Shown piece after piece: positions 46,986 through 59,143 of a DNA stretch of 64,000 nucleotides. The stretch is from Phallusia mammillata (Eukaryota; Chordata; Ascidiacea; Phlebobranchia; Ascidiidae), in NCBI GenBank assembly GCA_003260075.1, contig QLIY01000053.1, positions 45,466 through 109,465 on the forward strand. The letters are read 5' to 3'. The notes below the pieces were generated by a model. That model was not told the DNA's origin, ran no database searches, and saw only the letters and a program-made list of their open reading frames with translations. The position numbers were made by a program, and so were the translations under genes. How positions within the stretch are numbered: position 1 is the stretch's first letter; each line of letters starts with the position of its first letter.

Positions 46986-49898
46986 ACCAAGGTGCAAAAG
47001 CAGTTGCAACTCCAGATATAAGAGTCCCGATCGTTGCTATAAGGATCGTATACCTACGACCGATTCTGCAAATAATGAAGCATCTATTTATCAAATTCGG
47101 TCCATCTCCATAGTAATAACCGGACCAAATATGCTTGTATACATGTGCCCTTTTTTTCTTTTACGGAAGAAACAAGTGCTGGAAAATGTTGAGGAGAACT
47201 CAAATCATTTAAACTCTTTGGTCTGAACTGCTAACAGTATAAGTTCCACAAACGTTTTCGATGTTTGTTGGTTGCAAACTTATGAAAGGATTAGTTTTAG
47301 ACTAAAGACTGTCAATGCGTTGTACGGTTTTGTTGAGAATGGCCCCCCCCCCCAAACACAACCGCGCCTGTCCACATTCCGGCGAATATCATCGACGTTG
47401 CCACAGTTCCGAGGATCTTTCTGTCGCACACCAGGTTCCACTGCAACGAGATCAGAGTATTGCAATGACGAATAATCCTAAAGCCAGGGTTGCCTTAGCG
47501 TCCTTATTTCTAAGATTTGTCCTTATTTTGAAGGCCAATGTCTTAGAAAAAGAATATTGTCCCTATTTCTAAGAAACGTCCTTGTTTTTGACTTGAATTC
47601 TTATTTTATTTTTAACGATTACAAGTCAAATCCATGCCACAAGTAAACGTAAACCTAGACCTGGGCTAACGTGAGATGCACTAAGTAGTTTCTGCGAACA
47701 AGAAGTTGCTGGAACAGACTGTTTCCGGGAAAAAATATATGTCAGGACTTGTATAAATACAAAGATTTGTTCAAAATAGCTGGTTTCGTTGGTGAGAAAA
47801 ATTCAATATTTCGGTGTCCATGTTGATGGCAACCGGGCCTATAGCACAGGTTTCTATTGCGTTTTTAATTAAAGACCTATTTGCAAATAAATGCGTGTTA
47901 AATGTTTTAAAAAAGTGCTGGTTTAGTTTAATAACACGACACGATCGACATTGCATCTTACTCATTGATTGTGGATACAATATATTATCCATTGGTTACG
48001 CTGAATTAAACGACAGCGTTTTGGGTTGATCGCAAGATGGTAGTGCTGCTACGATTTTTTCACCTAGCGAAATGAACTCACTCATGTAACATGACCTAGC
48101 GTTATAGTCTTCACGGTCGACACTTGAGGTAAAAAGAAACCTAGCCCAACGTGATAATGCGAACATAAATGGATCGTTTCAGCTTCGGCGTGAAACTACT
48201 AAGTTAGATTAGTTTGTTTGCTGTCAACTTGTGTTTGACAATGCATTTGACTAATGAACTTCTTCGAAAAGTGCATGTTGTTTAACTAAATCCTTACGCT
48301 TTATTGGGGTGAGAGGTTTTGATGAACGGTCCTAAATCATGAACGATGACGTGGCATAGCAAGCATCACTGACGAGTCCATAAAATAGGGTGAAAGGGCA
48401 ATTGTTAGTTTACCGTAACTGTTGTTTTAGCGTTGTAAATTCGTTTGCTCAAGCTCGAAAACTGCTGCTAATCACCGCTAAACTGCTAATCATTCGAAGG
48501 TGTCTGGCGTTATGTGAGAGCGAAATGCATAGTCTAAATTACAGATTTTGTAACTCATCCAATATAGTATACCTATGGTTTGTTTTACATCCATTTATTA
48601 AACGAAAGTTTTTTAGGAAATGTCTATACAGCCAATCACTGTACAAAAAATGTTTTAAAGTCCTGGGACACTGACAATTATCCTAAGTAGTTAATCGGCA
48701 TTAAGTTAATCGGCATTGAGTTTATTTTTACAAAACAGTACAACGTTCGTTACCTGCATGTCAACCCCCCCCCCGTGTATGTAAATGGTGTTGGATCGTA
48801 TTCGTAACCTTGGTCGCAGCGTTTTGCCGATGCCGACATATTTACGCATGATGTTGATGGTGGTTCGCACGTTGATAGATTGTAACCGTATCTACAAACA
48901 TACATATCATAATTTTAAATCAAGAATCGTAAGGCAATAATTGTATATTAGAATCATAAAATTTGGGAATTGCTTTTCATTAAACATTCAGAATACCATT
49001 TACAATTTAAAAGGAGACACGAAGTTTTATTTGGGAGTGACACATGTTTCTACATTGGTTTCCGCTCAACGTTGGACCTTGAACGCTTACCCCCCCCCCT
49101 GACACATGTTTCTACATTGGTTTCCGCTCAACGTTGGACCTTGAACGATAACTAAAACAGCGATAGGTGTATATTGCAGCAAGTGACCTAGTGGTATATA
49201 ACCTACAAGCGTAAATGACTCAGTTAATTTGTCAGTTTCAACTAAGTTTTATTTATATGCTGATATGATTGCAACCTGTAATACAAGTCTCATACTCAGT
49301 TAAAAACGGGTGGACCTGCCCGTTCAGCCATTATCCAACAATTGTGTCCTGCACTGTTTTGCGCTCCATAACTTTCGGTGTGCGTCTATTTCCCGCTTAG
49401 TGTTTGTTTTGGTACATTTGTGTCGCTATGTTTTCTTTCACCAGCGAAAGAAACTCAAGTCAACGCGACCATAACGCCATTACCTGAAGCATGTGTCCCC
49501 GTTGGGAACAGTGTAGTTGACGATTTCAGCTTCAGTGAGATTAGGGTACAATGTCGAGTTGTCGAGAGGCGGAACTTTGCATCTGCCAAAATGCAGACAA
49601 AGTTTTTGAAGTTTTTTTGATGTAAACGCCCGAATTCAGCATTTCGTACCAAACAATTTTCAAAGGTAGCAAAATATCGTATTCGTTTGCTTAACAAAGC
49701 GAATTTTTTATTAAAAGTGTAAATCATAGTTTTCTTATATACGATATTATACCTGTATGAAATCGGGGGCGCATAGAACACCGAAGCAATGCTATGAAGA
49801 CCTGCAGGTATGCCTTGCCAATAAACCAGAAAACATAAAAATAACTGATATCTTCCCAAATGACCGATTCGGTCCAAAATTCTGTCAAACTCAATCAT
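42918..49898 (-). CDS. SLC22-family organic ion transporter, copy B
   Basis: Plasma-membrane MFS carrier of the organic cation/carnitine/anion class; the substrate cannot be told from sequence. Exons: 49898-49753, 49582-49484, 48891-48754, 47440-47354, 47065-46885, 46548-46379, 46036-45905, 45681-45587, 45261-45127, 44599-44502, 44334-44226, 43518-43294, 43005-42918. With exon 3, 4 and 5 lengths taken from intact paralogues, the frame is 561 residues, the normal SLC22 size. After TM1 a large extracellular loop carries NST, NLT, NYT, NLS and NMS glycosylation sites and several Cys. Then come NLVCDRKILG, IGRRYTIL, VPESPRWHFSN, LGRKTLL, AELYPTVIR and PETMNKTMPQTIAEAE. C runs damage exon 3 (48765-48774), the end and donor of exon 4 (47343-47353) and exon 5 (46931-46983); none looks like natural decay. 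Exon 12 uses a GC donor (CAG/GCGAGA). No natural stop or shift was seen. Confidence 0.88.
43585..43964. mobile_element. hAT-type MITE with empty site in paralogues
   Basis: Opens CAGAGTTGCCCGAAACCC and closes GACTTGCAACTCTG. Both flanks are ATCTAACT (43577-43584, 43965-43972), an exact duplication. The matching interval of SLC22 copy A (31642-31649) has a single ATCTAACT and no insert, and copy C (near 52713) is also empty. It contains GGCCCG-type repeats and a C run. Fragments of the family occur at about 2999-3065, 3847-3945 and 32175-32320. Confidence 0.85.
44620..44880. repeat. Allelic re-join in SLC22 copy B intron 9
   Basis: About 44635-44743 recurs at 44755-44865 after a C run (44744-44754) with a few substitutions. 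A similar join repeats part of exon 6 at 46685-46748 after the C run 46675-46684. Confidence 0.75.
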
Positions 49899-52066
49899 TA
49901 CGGAAAGAGTAAGCTATACAATAGTGGACTTGATTTTCTTTCCATTCAGCAAGCACATGCAATTGGTTGACCAAATTTTAAACTTGCATGGAACTCCTTT
50001 CGTCTGTTTTTCAACGTTGTTTGAGACTTTTTCACGACACAACGACTTTATAGTTGCTTGAGGCAAACACACGTCAATGGAAAATTTTAACAGGACAACT
50101 TGCTGTTAGTCATTAACAGCGAATCTAGGCTACTACTGAAACAACAAAGTCCCACTTGCGGCATAACACAAATTCATGATTAATCCACACATGCGTTACA
50201 AGTGTGCAACCTGCATGCAACACTTACGGATTCATTCACGTGTCTACCACGTTAAATCACCAATTCTTGTCTAATTTAATAGCTAACTAATCACTTAGAA
50301 CCAAGTTAAACTCTATTACAATGACTACAAATAGTGTACATCAAGTTACTACAAGTTTTAAATCTTAGTTTACTTTACCGTTATGTGATTCTCAAAAAAA
50401 AATTCCGATTCCTGTTCCGGGTTAAGAAATTCCAGTTGCCTTGCGTTTTGCTTTTTCAGCCCCATGATGTTTCCCGCCATTTTCAATCCCGTAAAAGTTA
50501 CACTTTCTCCGACCGTATGCAAACAACATTCTCCTCGGCATTTCTGTTCAATTAAGTTAATTTTGCTCGAGGAGAAAGGAGCAGCAACATTTTAAGACAT
50601 TTTAATTCTCTAAACCAGCTGCTAGAAGACAACCGCGTGTTAATCACGTATATACAATATAATGGTGGGTTTCGGTATGAGAAGTTGTATGTCACAATTT
50701 TGAACAACATAAACAAAGCTTGTTGCGATGATTGGGATTTTTAGAAATTTGTCAAGCATTGCCATGATTGAGGGACCAGCTACAAAACATGGCTTTGTTA
50801 GCTATGATGCACAAACTCAGTGGGTGGTACAAATATTTATTTATGTGTGGATATAACTTCAAATGTTCAGTATTGTCACATATGTACACTGTAGTTAACA
50901 AACACTACATAGCATTTATATCAATTTAGTGTAAATAAGCCACCTGTTTTTCTGATTATTGTGTCATGTAAAGCATCCTTGACCAAATAATGCTCCAAGT
51001 TTTTAGAAATAAGGAAAGCACATGATTCCTTTTTGTATCAGGTAATACTAATTACGTTTTGAACACTTATGTACACTGTTCTTTTTAGAAAAATGGCAAA
51101 CAATATAATAATTGATATGAATAATTCAGTATTTACCTAATTGTTAGATTATTGTTTCAAGAAATATTTGTAATATCACATGAATACATTTTTACACTAT
51201 ATTTTTACGCCAGATTACCTGGTTCTTTTATGCTTGACTGTATTTTGTAAAAGTGCAGGCTTGTTTGATCACCTACTTCTTTGGTTTATTGTAGTTTAAG
51301 TTACCATCACATATAGGCAAACATACACAAGTTTTGAAATAAAGCTTAAATGATCCTTGTAATGCATAAGAAGTTTAACTATACCTCAAGATTCGAAACT
51401 TGCCAAACCATTTCACTTTATTACTTGTCACCAAATCATGTCACTCAGTAAAATAGACAAATTATCTTTTTTTGAACAATAAAATATGTATTCGGCTACA
51501 GCTACGCACTGAGACATATACAAAAGTAAGGTTTTATGGTTGAATCACATTCTATCTAATTGTTCATGAAAATGTTAATAATGTTTGAAATCGATGCTTA
51601 ATTATTTGTTCTACTGTTTTAAATTGGTGTTGTATTACTATAACTATGAGTCTGTGCACTACAATTACAAAAGCATTTGTGAAAGTAGATTTGAATAAAA
51701 CGATCTGTGTTAAATAACTCTCGGCCCTTGACCCCAAGGTAGAGCTACTAACACAGGAACTCGCACCATGGGTTTGATAATTTTCAGTAGGTGGCACAAC
51801 AGAGCATAGGCGTTTGCAATGGCAACAATTGCTAAATATGCAATTCGCTGAGTCAGCAAATATTGCCATTGCAAACCCTATGCTCCGTTGCGCCACATAC
51901 CGGAAATTCCAACACCCAAAGCGGTGTGGTTTGAGTGAAGATGGTAGTAGTATATCTTTTGCACAAACCTTCCACGTGCAAATTAAGTACATGTGTTATA
52001 CCGAAAATAATCGATGCTGTACGAAATCGGAACTACGGTGACAATACACAACGTAAAGACAAGTGA
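49899..52066. other. Intergenic unit between SLC22 copies B and C
   Basis: No gene. It mirrors 40706-42917 base for base over long stretches (for example 51070-51430 with 42060-42430) and so is the second repeat-unit spacer. It differs by a fold-back insertion at 51738-51918. Confidence 0.65.
51738..51918. mobile_element. Fold-back insertion, absent from the paralogous spacer
   Basis: An inverted repeat (AGCATAGGCGTTTGCAATGGC against GCCATTGCAAACCCTATGCT) follows GTAGAGCTACTAACAC, which also opens the element at 8250. In the duplicate spacer at about 42790-42800 the sequence runs straight from CCCTTGACCCCAAG to TGGTGTGGTTTG without it. Confidence 0.7.
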
Positions 52067-54966
52067 TCAGAATTTGGTGACGGACTCGTTTGAGTCAAAT
52101 GAGTTGTCCATTGCTTCATTGATTTCTCCCTTCAGATGGTCTGTCGATTTTTTCCTAAACAAAACATTTTATGTCAGCTAAGACAATAGGATTCTAGTTT
52201 CAGCACAACAAGAAATAATGTGTACGAGCATCTCCTTAAACGATGGTTTAAAATCTGTTTTAAGCGGCTCAAAAATATTTTGATTGAGTTTTGTAAAATT
52301 CCCTGACCCATGGACATTGTAACCACTTGGTTTCATATTTTGCGAAACACTCAAAATAAATCATTTAATAACCAGGAAATTTGTAATAATTAGGTAGCTC
52401 TTAACCAAAAAAGCCAAGAGATTCTCGCCTGCTGTAAGCCTCTTCGTAAAACAGCTCAGCCTCTGCAATAGTTTGTGGCATGGTTTTGTTCATCGTTTCC
52501 GGGAAGAGGAATCCTAACCCGCCCGCGATGATTGACATCACGCCGAATATGACGAATGGCAGCCATGATATATAATCTTGGAGGAGAATGATGTAGGGAG
52601 AGGAAATACTTCCCACTCTTGCTGCCATTGATCCAATTCCCACCGCGTTGCCCCTAACATAAGTTGAATTATTTATTTAAAATGTGCTATTGTGCTAATG
52701 ATAGGAGTTGTCACATCTAACGCAACGATCCTATTTTATTGTCCAGTAGTGCCATCAGACAGTTTTGTAGGGTATGGCTCCTTTTAGTAATTCCCAACAA
52801 ACTGGAGTGCCGTAATGCGGCTAAGCTAGGCTATACGCCTGGTCAATGCCTTGTGACCAGTTGCTCTTATGACTTGTTGATTGGTCGAAACAGTGTGTAC
52901 TCTCTGCACCAAACGGCTTTACGTGTGGTAAAAGCAAGTTTGTTCATTATGCGGCACTACCAATCAATCAATCGGCCAGGACTTGGCGTTCCTTCGCTTT
53001 GGCACTACAAAATAATACATTTACCTGAGAACAGTAGGGTACAGTTCAGCAGTAAAGTTGTACACAATAGCAAACGACCCAGCGGTTCCAATCTTGCCGA
53101 TGAAAGCAAAAACTACACCAGCAGTGACCATGGCTAAAAAATGACAAACTGGTTCACTGCTAGGGTTTTAAAGGTACTCAAAACACATTTTCTTCCGTAA
53201 AAGTATCAGCGACGTAACGTTACTCGCCTTCGTTGCCATTTGAAAGTTCGTTAAGAGCCGTGCTGATGAGACATGAAAATCCCTGGAGAAACATCATCAT
53301 TGTCAGCAAGGTCTTTCTTCCAAGTCTGCAAGCAATTTTTTCCATCACCTAATACCATGCTTCATTTCTCAGCAGTTTTTAAACTTTAAGATACCCGAAG
53401 ATTCATGAACAGAATCAGTATGAGTTCAGTAGTGTCAAAATAAAACGGTTTGATTGGAAGTATTCTAGCTTGGCGGTTCGAAGCATTTGTGCAGATAGCG
53501 ATTATACGCCTTAAAAACTGGCAGTCGGTTAAGCACAAGCTTCAGACAGGCTTGTTGTGTAGTGCGTTGTCAGTGCAAGGTTTTTTTGGCCTTACTGCAT
53601 GTGATTGGAAAACGGCTTGATTTAGCTACACACCTTTGATAAGCCTGGCGTAATGGTGGTTTTGGTCTATATATGCAAACGGAAATGTTCTGTTCTGATA
53701 CCGTGAGGCAATTTTGTGGTCTATTTCGGTTACCTGTCCATAGTGAATTGGCAAAAGAGGTAACCGACAATCTCCATTGCACCGTTGAGCAAATTGTTGA
53801 TAAAAATATCACCAGCTAATGCTCCAGCATTCAACGACAAACCGTAGTACACCATAGCTGTTACCAACCTTTTAAAATTTAAATGTAATATTCGTTGAAA
53901 TAATTTGTTTACGTTTTCACACAAGAAAAAAGGTTGTAAGTTATATGTGGTTTCTATACCTACCAGCTGTACATGCAGTTGAATGTAATGAGTCGCATGA
54001 GCCGTGGTTTGAACAAGTCCAAAGAGCTGTATTTTTTGTTTAGAAGTTGAGCATCGGTCTGAAAGTTATAACAGTCAAAAGAGTTCTAACCTAGTTACCA
54101 ATGCTTACTTGGCATTATTGAAACAAGTCGGCTTTACTTTTATGGGTATTGTCAGTATCTGCACAAATGGTCACTATAAATTTCAACTCACCGCAGCCAC
54201 TTCAGCTTCTTTCCAGTCAGCTTCTGTGATCTCCTTCTTATTATTTTTTGCAAACTTGTAAGATATTTTCTTTCCCTCTTCGTCCCTTCCGTTAGAGAAG
54301 TGCCAACGGGGAGATTCGGGCACCTTAATGTTTACTTTAATTAGGTTTTTCAGGGTAAACATTAAATTTCAATGCTTTCTAAAGACGATTTTTTGTTCAT
54401 TGTACCATCATCTCCGGGGCTTACACGTATCATTTAATTATTTGCTGCACAAATAATCAGGTTTTCCGATAAGATACAAATCTGTTTTAATTTATAACAT
54501 ATTTAAACTTAAAAGAATCGGACTTCACTTACAAAGAAATGGAAAAGGAAGTAGGGAATAGGTGTCAATGACAGATAAAAGTAGAAGTCACGCCAATCTC
54601 TGAAGAAATATGCGAACAGGGAGTTAAGCATGTAACCGGCGCAGAACGCTGTGTGTGTGTGGACTCCAGTGAGCGTTCGTTTGTCGCCAGTAATCTCAAC
54701 CACTGGAAACACAAAAAAGAAATATTTAACCCTTTACCTACTGATATTGATTCAAAAATCTGCGTTTGGAGATGCTCTTGCTTTATGTTTTTTTTTTGTG
54801 GCATATAAGCTACACCTACAAAAACGCCGTAGAAGAGAAATATATGTATTTTGACACAGTATAGTATATGTTTATTTAAGTAAGTTATAATGAGAAATAA
54901 GTATGCAAGCATTAATTAACATCAAGTGATGGTCTAAATCAGGGGTGACCGAACCTTTTTTACTGC

Positions 54967-55022
<56 letters not shown>

Positions 55023-58000
55023 TGTATATGGGTCAGGCGCGCCAGACCGTTCGGCCAAGCTCCTGCCCTGGGCCGGTTAAGTTGAATAATGATTCGCGAG
55101 GGCCGCATAGTTTACAAGCCCTAGCGACGCCTTTCACAACTTAGCATGCGAGGCGATTTTCAGAGGGGCTGGTATGGTCTTTCTATAATTCCATTTAAAA
55201 TCTGTTAATGCGACTGTTAAATTGTATAGTTAGTCTAACGTTCTGAGCAATGCTTGTGTATTAAGTCACAAGTAACAAAAGAAGGCAGTTGTTTGCGCAC
55301 AATTAACACTTGTAGTTTTATCTGTGATGTAACAAACTGGTTTTGGCTCAATCCTGGGCGTTGTAATCCTATGAAACTAAGTAATGTCAATTCTACATAC
55401 TGCGACAGAAAAACTTTCGTAAGGAGTGAATATCAATACGATTTGTTAAACCAAAACAGGTGGTCGAGGGCCGGATAAATAGACTTCGAGGGCCGGATCC
55501 GCCTGCGGGCCGTAGTTTGGCGACCCCTGATCTAAATATTTAAAAATAGTGAAGTTAAAACACAATGATTTTGCACTTTAATTGTCGTTGCCAATCGTGA
55601 ATCATGCACTTAAGAAAACAATTCTGCCATTATTCTTGCACGTTCCGGACCGTTTTCTTTTTGCAGCGACTTGAATCAAATATTTGACAAACCCTGCGGT
55701 GCAAGCAACTGGCGACTACGTTATTTTACTAATTCAAGCCAGCTTGCACTTTCCTTTGTGCAGTTCTTTTTGTCCACACTGTTGTTCTTGTGAAAAATAA
55801 ATTTGATTTTGGAATGTGGCAAACCTCGGCGGGCCTGCAGCCGGTACGCTGCAGTAGGGCCTATGGCGTCCAAGGGGCCTGTGAATATGCATGTTTGTAG
55901 GTGCCTTATAGCTAAAATATATTGCCGAGTATAGCATTTTGGCTCTCTATGTTTGATACAAATGAGGGGGCATCGTGATATAACTGATGTTCAATAAAGT
56001 AAAAAAAATGTCTCCCGTCTGCACATTGTTTTCCTCTTCAAGAGCCCTGGGGGATGTGTTATGAATGATATATCGGATAAAGCATTGTTTAACTCTTGTT
56101 TACTCCAGTTTTTTTTATTTATGTTGTTTTACACCCATTTCCTTTGAGAAAATTCATATCTTCGACCGTCAAAAGAGTATGGGTAAATGTGGCACAGACG
56201 TTTTGAATTTTTGAAAAGCTCTACAGAAGATACACTTAATGGTAGCAGACCTTACCGTATACGAACATGAACAGGAAGCCAGCATGCGAGAAAACAGCCG
56301 AGAAGAAACGCAGCACAACGAACAGTTCAAACCAAGGTGCAAAAGCAGTTGCAACTCCAGATATAAGAGTCCCGATTGTTGCAATGAGGATCGTGTACCT
56401 CCGACCAATTCTATGTTTAAAAAATATGGAAAAGCCACCATTTTAAACGGTGTAATAACCCATTGTGGTAACTGACTTTATTACATACTTTCAGACATAT
56501 AGCTTACTTTGACTGAGTAATAAATGAATGTCAACACGGCAAAAACAAAGCGCGAGAAAACCTCGTTGCCCCCCCCCCTTGCGGTAAAATCCGCAGTATC
56601 TTAATCCAATAATTAAAGAATGGGCTACTGCGACTACGTTACTGACAAGTGTAGAAGTATCAATTAATTAAGTGCATGGCAAATGGCAAAACATATGCCA
56701 CATAACTTTTCTGCAGTGTAAATTTGTATTACATGTGTATGTCATATTTTACCACTATGGTAATGGCATCGAACGGTTTAATCAACTTTTGGTCTTCAAA
56801 TAGATAAAAAGTTGGTATTGGCAACTTACAGATCAGCCAGATATCCAAACACCACCGCGCCTGTCCACATCCCGGCAAAAAAGAACGACGTTGCCATGGT
56901 GCCGAGGATTTTTCTGTTACACACCAGGTTCCACTACAATGAAATAGGAATGTTGCAACAAAAATAAACTTACGCTATAAGTGTGATAACATTGAACTTA
57001 GGCTCTCAGTTTTTCTAAGATTAAATTTAGGATACAAATAGATTTAGTTCTCTATACCCAAGCACAATCATTTTACAATTGGTAAGGATCAGTGTTAATA
57101 TCCTTGTCGCATCGCAAACAAACGTTTCCACGGCACTAGACCTGCTTGATGAAACAAATGGACAACAGCTTCCGTATGATACGACATGCTGTGTTTGCAA
57201 CTTAATTCGGAAGTGTTTGCTGCTCACTTGTTAATGTGTTTGATTTGGACCAAGAGAGGAGTGGGTACGCTAAAACGCAGATAAAACTAAAGTGACGATG
57301 AGGTCTGGCATTTTGGGTGTTTGAACAGGTTAACATTTGAGGGTCGAAGGGCAGTTTGCTAGTGCTGTACAATCGTTGTAAAACAGCCTTAGCCTGACAG
57401 GTAGGCTACTGTTTGCCTATAAACTTGCAACTGGGTTATTTTGTGGGAAATGAAGTCTTTACTTTGCTAAAAATATTAGGCTGCTGACACGAAAAGGAAA
57501 TTGCTATTTCCAGTCGTTAAACATCATAAACTTAGCAGCTAGGGTTCCTACCTGGAAACGATTTAGGGAAAATTTTCCGCGGCTTTCCCTTTAGATTACA
57601 TAACCCAAAAATGTTTTAGGAAATAAATGACCATTGCCCCAGAAGTTATTAAATTACAAGTTTGCAATTAGGCTTTTAAATTTCAGCTCGGTCAGTTGTC
57701 GGCAACCAGCGGGCCGCGGCCCAGTGCCGTCCGCGAGGGGTTCGTTACCGGACCGCGGAAAACTTTCTGAAAGTTTACATTGAATAAAGTTGTAATAATC
57801 GTAATTAGTTTTCAGTGCTGAACATTTGTGGTTTTTAACGGCCGGTCCGTGACAACAATTTCAGTTTCAAACCGGTCCGCAGTGAAAAAAAGGTTGCCGA
57901 CCTCTGAGCTAGGTTATGTGCAACCTTGACGAAACAATCAACTGTATTTAGTTTGACTTTGAACAATGCATGTTTTCGTTACCTCCATATCAACTGTGGA

Positions 58001-59143
58001 TGAAAATGGTGTTGGGTCGTATTCGTAACCTTGGTCGCAGCGCATTGCCGATGCCGACATATTCACGCATGATGTTGATGGTGGTTCGCACGTTGACAGA
58101 TTGTAACCGTATCTAAAAACAATAGCCATCGTATTTTTACAAGCTTAAATTAGGAATCATACATTACGATTTTCTGACATTAAAAAAATAGCGATAGGTG
58201 CTTGTTGCGGCAAACGACCTGGTCGTACATACCGTACAAGTACAAATGACTAAGTTTACTTTACCTAAATAAAACACAACAACTATAAGTTTCTTGCCAC
58301 ACTGCTTAGAAGGCCGACTTGATTTGGTGTAACACTTTCAACACACCTATCCATGTGATAAAAACAATTACAGACGCCCCTGGACACGAGCTAAGAGCGG
58401 TTAAGAGTTAGGAGTTGCTGGTAAGATGTCATCCCAAGAAGACAGCAAAAATCCAAGCGGGATTGAAGGGAAAAGACAAAAACGTGATTTCGCAGCGTTT
58501 TCATGTGAATACGTTTGGTGACACCAACATTTCCAAAACGTTGATATCAAATGAGAAATAGCAATTATTCCACAAGGAACACCTTAGAAACGCTCCAAAG
58601 ATCATGCATTACCTGAAGCATGTGTCCCCGTTGGGAACAGTGTAGTTGACAATTTCAGCTTCAGTGAGATTAGGGTATGTCGAGTTATCCAGAGGCGGGA
58701 CTTTGCATCTGCCAAAATACAAACAACAATACAATTTCAAAATTTTTTTAGACTTAGCCTATGAAGCATTTAAGTTAAGTTTGTTTCGCTGAGCAAAAAT
58801 ACACAGCGACACAATTGCTCTACAACTAAGCTAGAAATAACTACGCTAAACAAATGGCACCATTTGTACAACAGTTAGAAAACAGCAGTCAACATAGTTT
58901 TCTCGCGCAGACCGGTCAATGCGTATGTTTTTTGAAACAATATACCCGTATTTGTAGCTCATTATTATAAATCAGGTTTGCGCCAGTGGCGATATCGCTT
59001 ACCTGTATGAAACTGGGGCCGCGTAAAACACCGAAGCAATGCTGTGAAGGCCTGCAGCCTTGCCAATAGACCAGAAAACACAAAAATAACTGATATCTTC
59101 CCAAATGACCGATTCGGTCCAAAATTCTGTCAAACTCGATCAT
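52067..59143 (-). CDS. SLC22-family organic ion transporter, copy C (frameshift in exon 1)
   Basis: Exons: 59143-59003, 58708-58613, 58112-57983, 56933-56830, 56410-56256, 54702-54533, 54323-54192, 54058-53964, 53868-53734, 53325-53228, 53133-53025, 52653-52429, 52154-52067. Exons 2-13 keep one open frame that ends DSNESVTKF-stop. Motifs are NLVCNRKILGTMATSFFFAGMW, IGRRYTIL, VPESPRWHFSNGRDEEGK, LGRKTLLTMMM, AELYPTVLR and FPETMNKTMPQTIAEAELFY. Exon 1 starts MIEFDRILDRIGHLGRYQL as in copy B, but five bases (ATACC) are missing after YWQG, so the start codon is out of frame with the rest. Restoring them would give about 560 aa. It may be an error, an allele-specific null, or translation may begin elsewhere. 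Exons 10 and 12 use GC donors. Coding exons carry no homopolymer filler. Confidence 0.85.
54940..55529. mobile_element. hAT-type MITE in SLC22 copy C intron 5
   Basis: Opens CAGGGGTGACCGAACC and closes GTAGTTTGGCGACCCCTG. Flanks are GTCTAAAT and ATCTAAAT (7/8), fitting the TCTA-centred target preference known for some hAT elements. A 53-base C run (54970-55022) replaces part of it. The inside is related, inverted, to 20026-20430. Confidence 0.75.
57693..57906. mobile_element. hAT-type MITE in SLC22 copy C intron 3
   Basis: Opens CAGTTGTCGGCAACCAGCGG and closes AGGTTGCCGACCTCTG. Flanks AGCTCGGT and AGCTAGGT agree at 7 of 8. 214 bp, non-coding. Confidence 0.75.
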
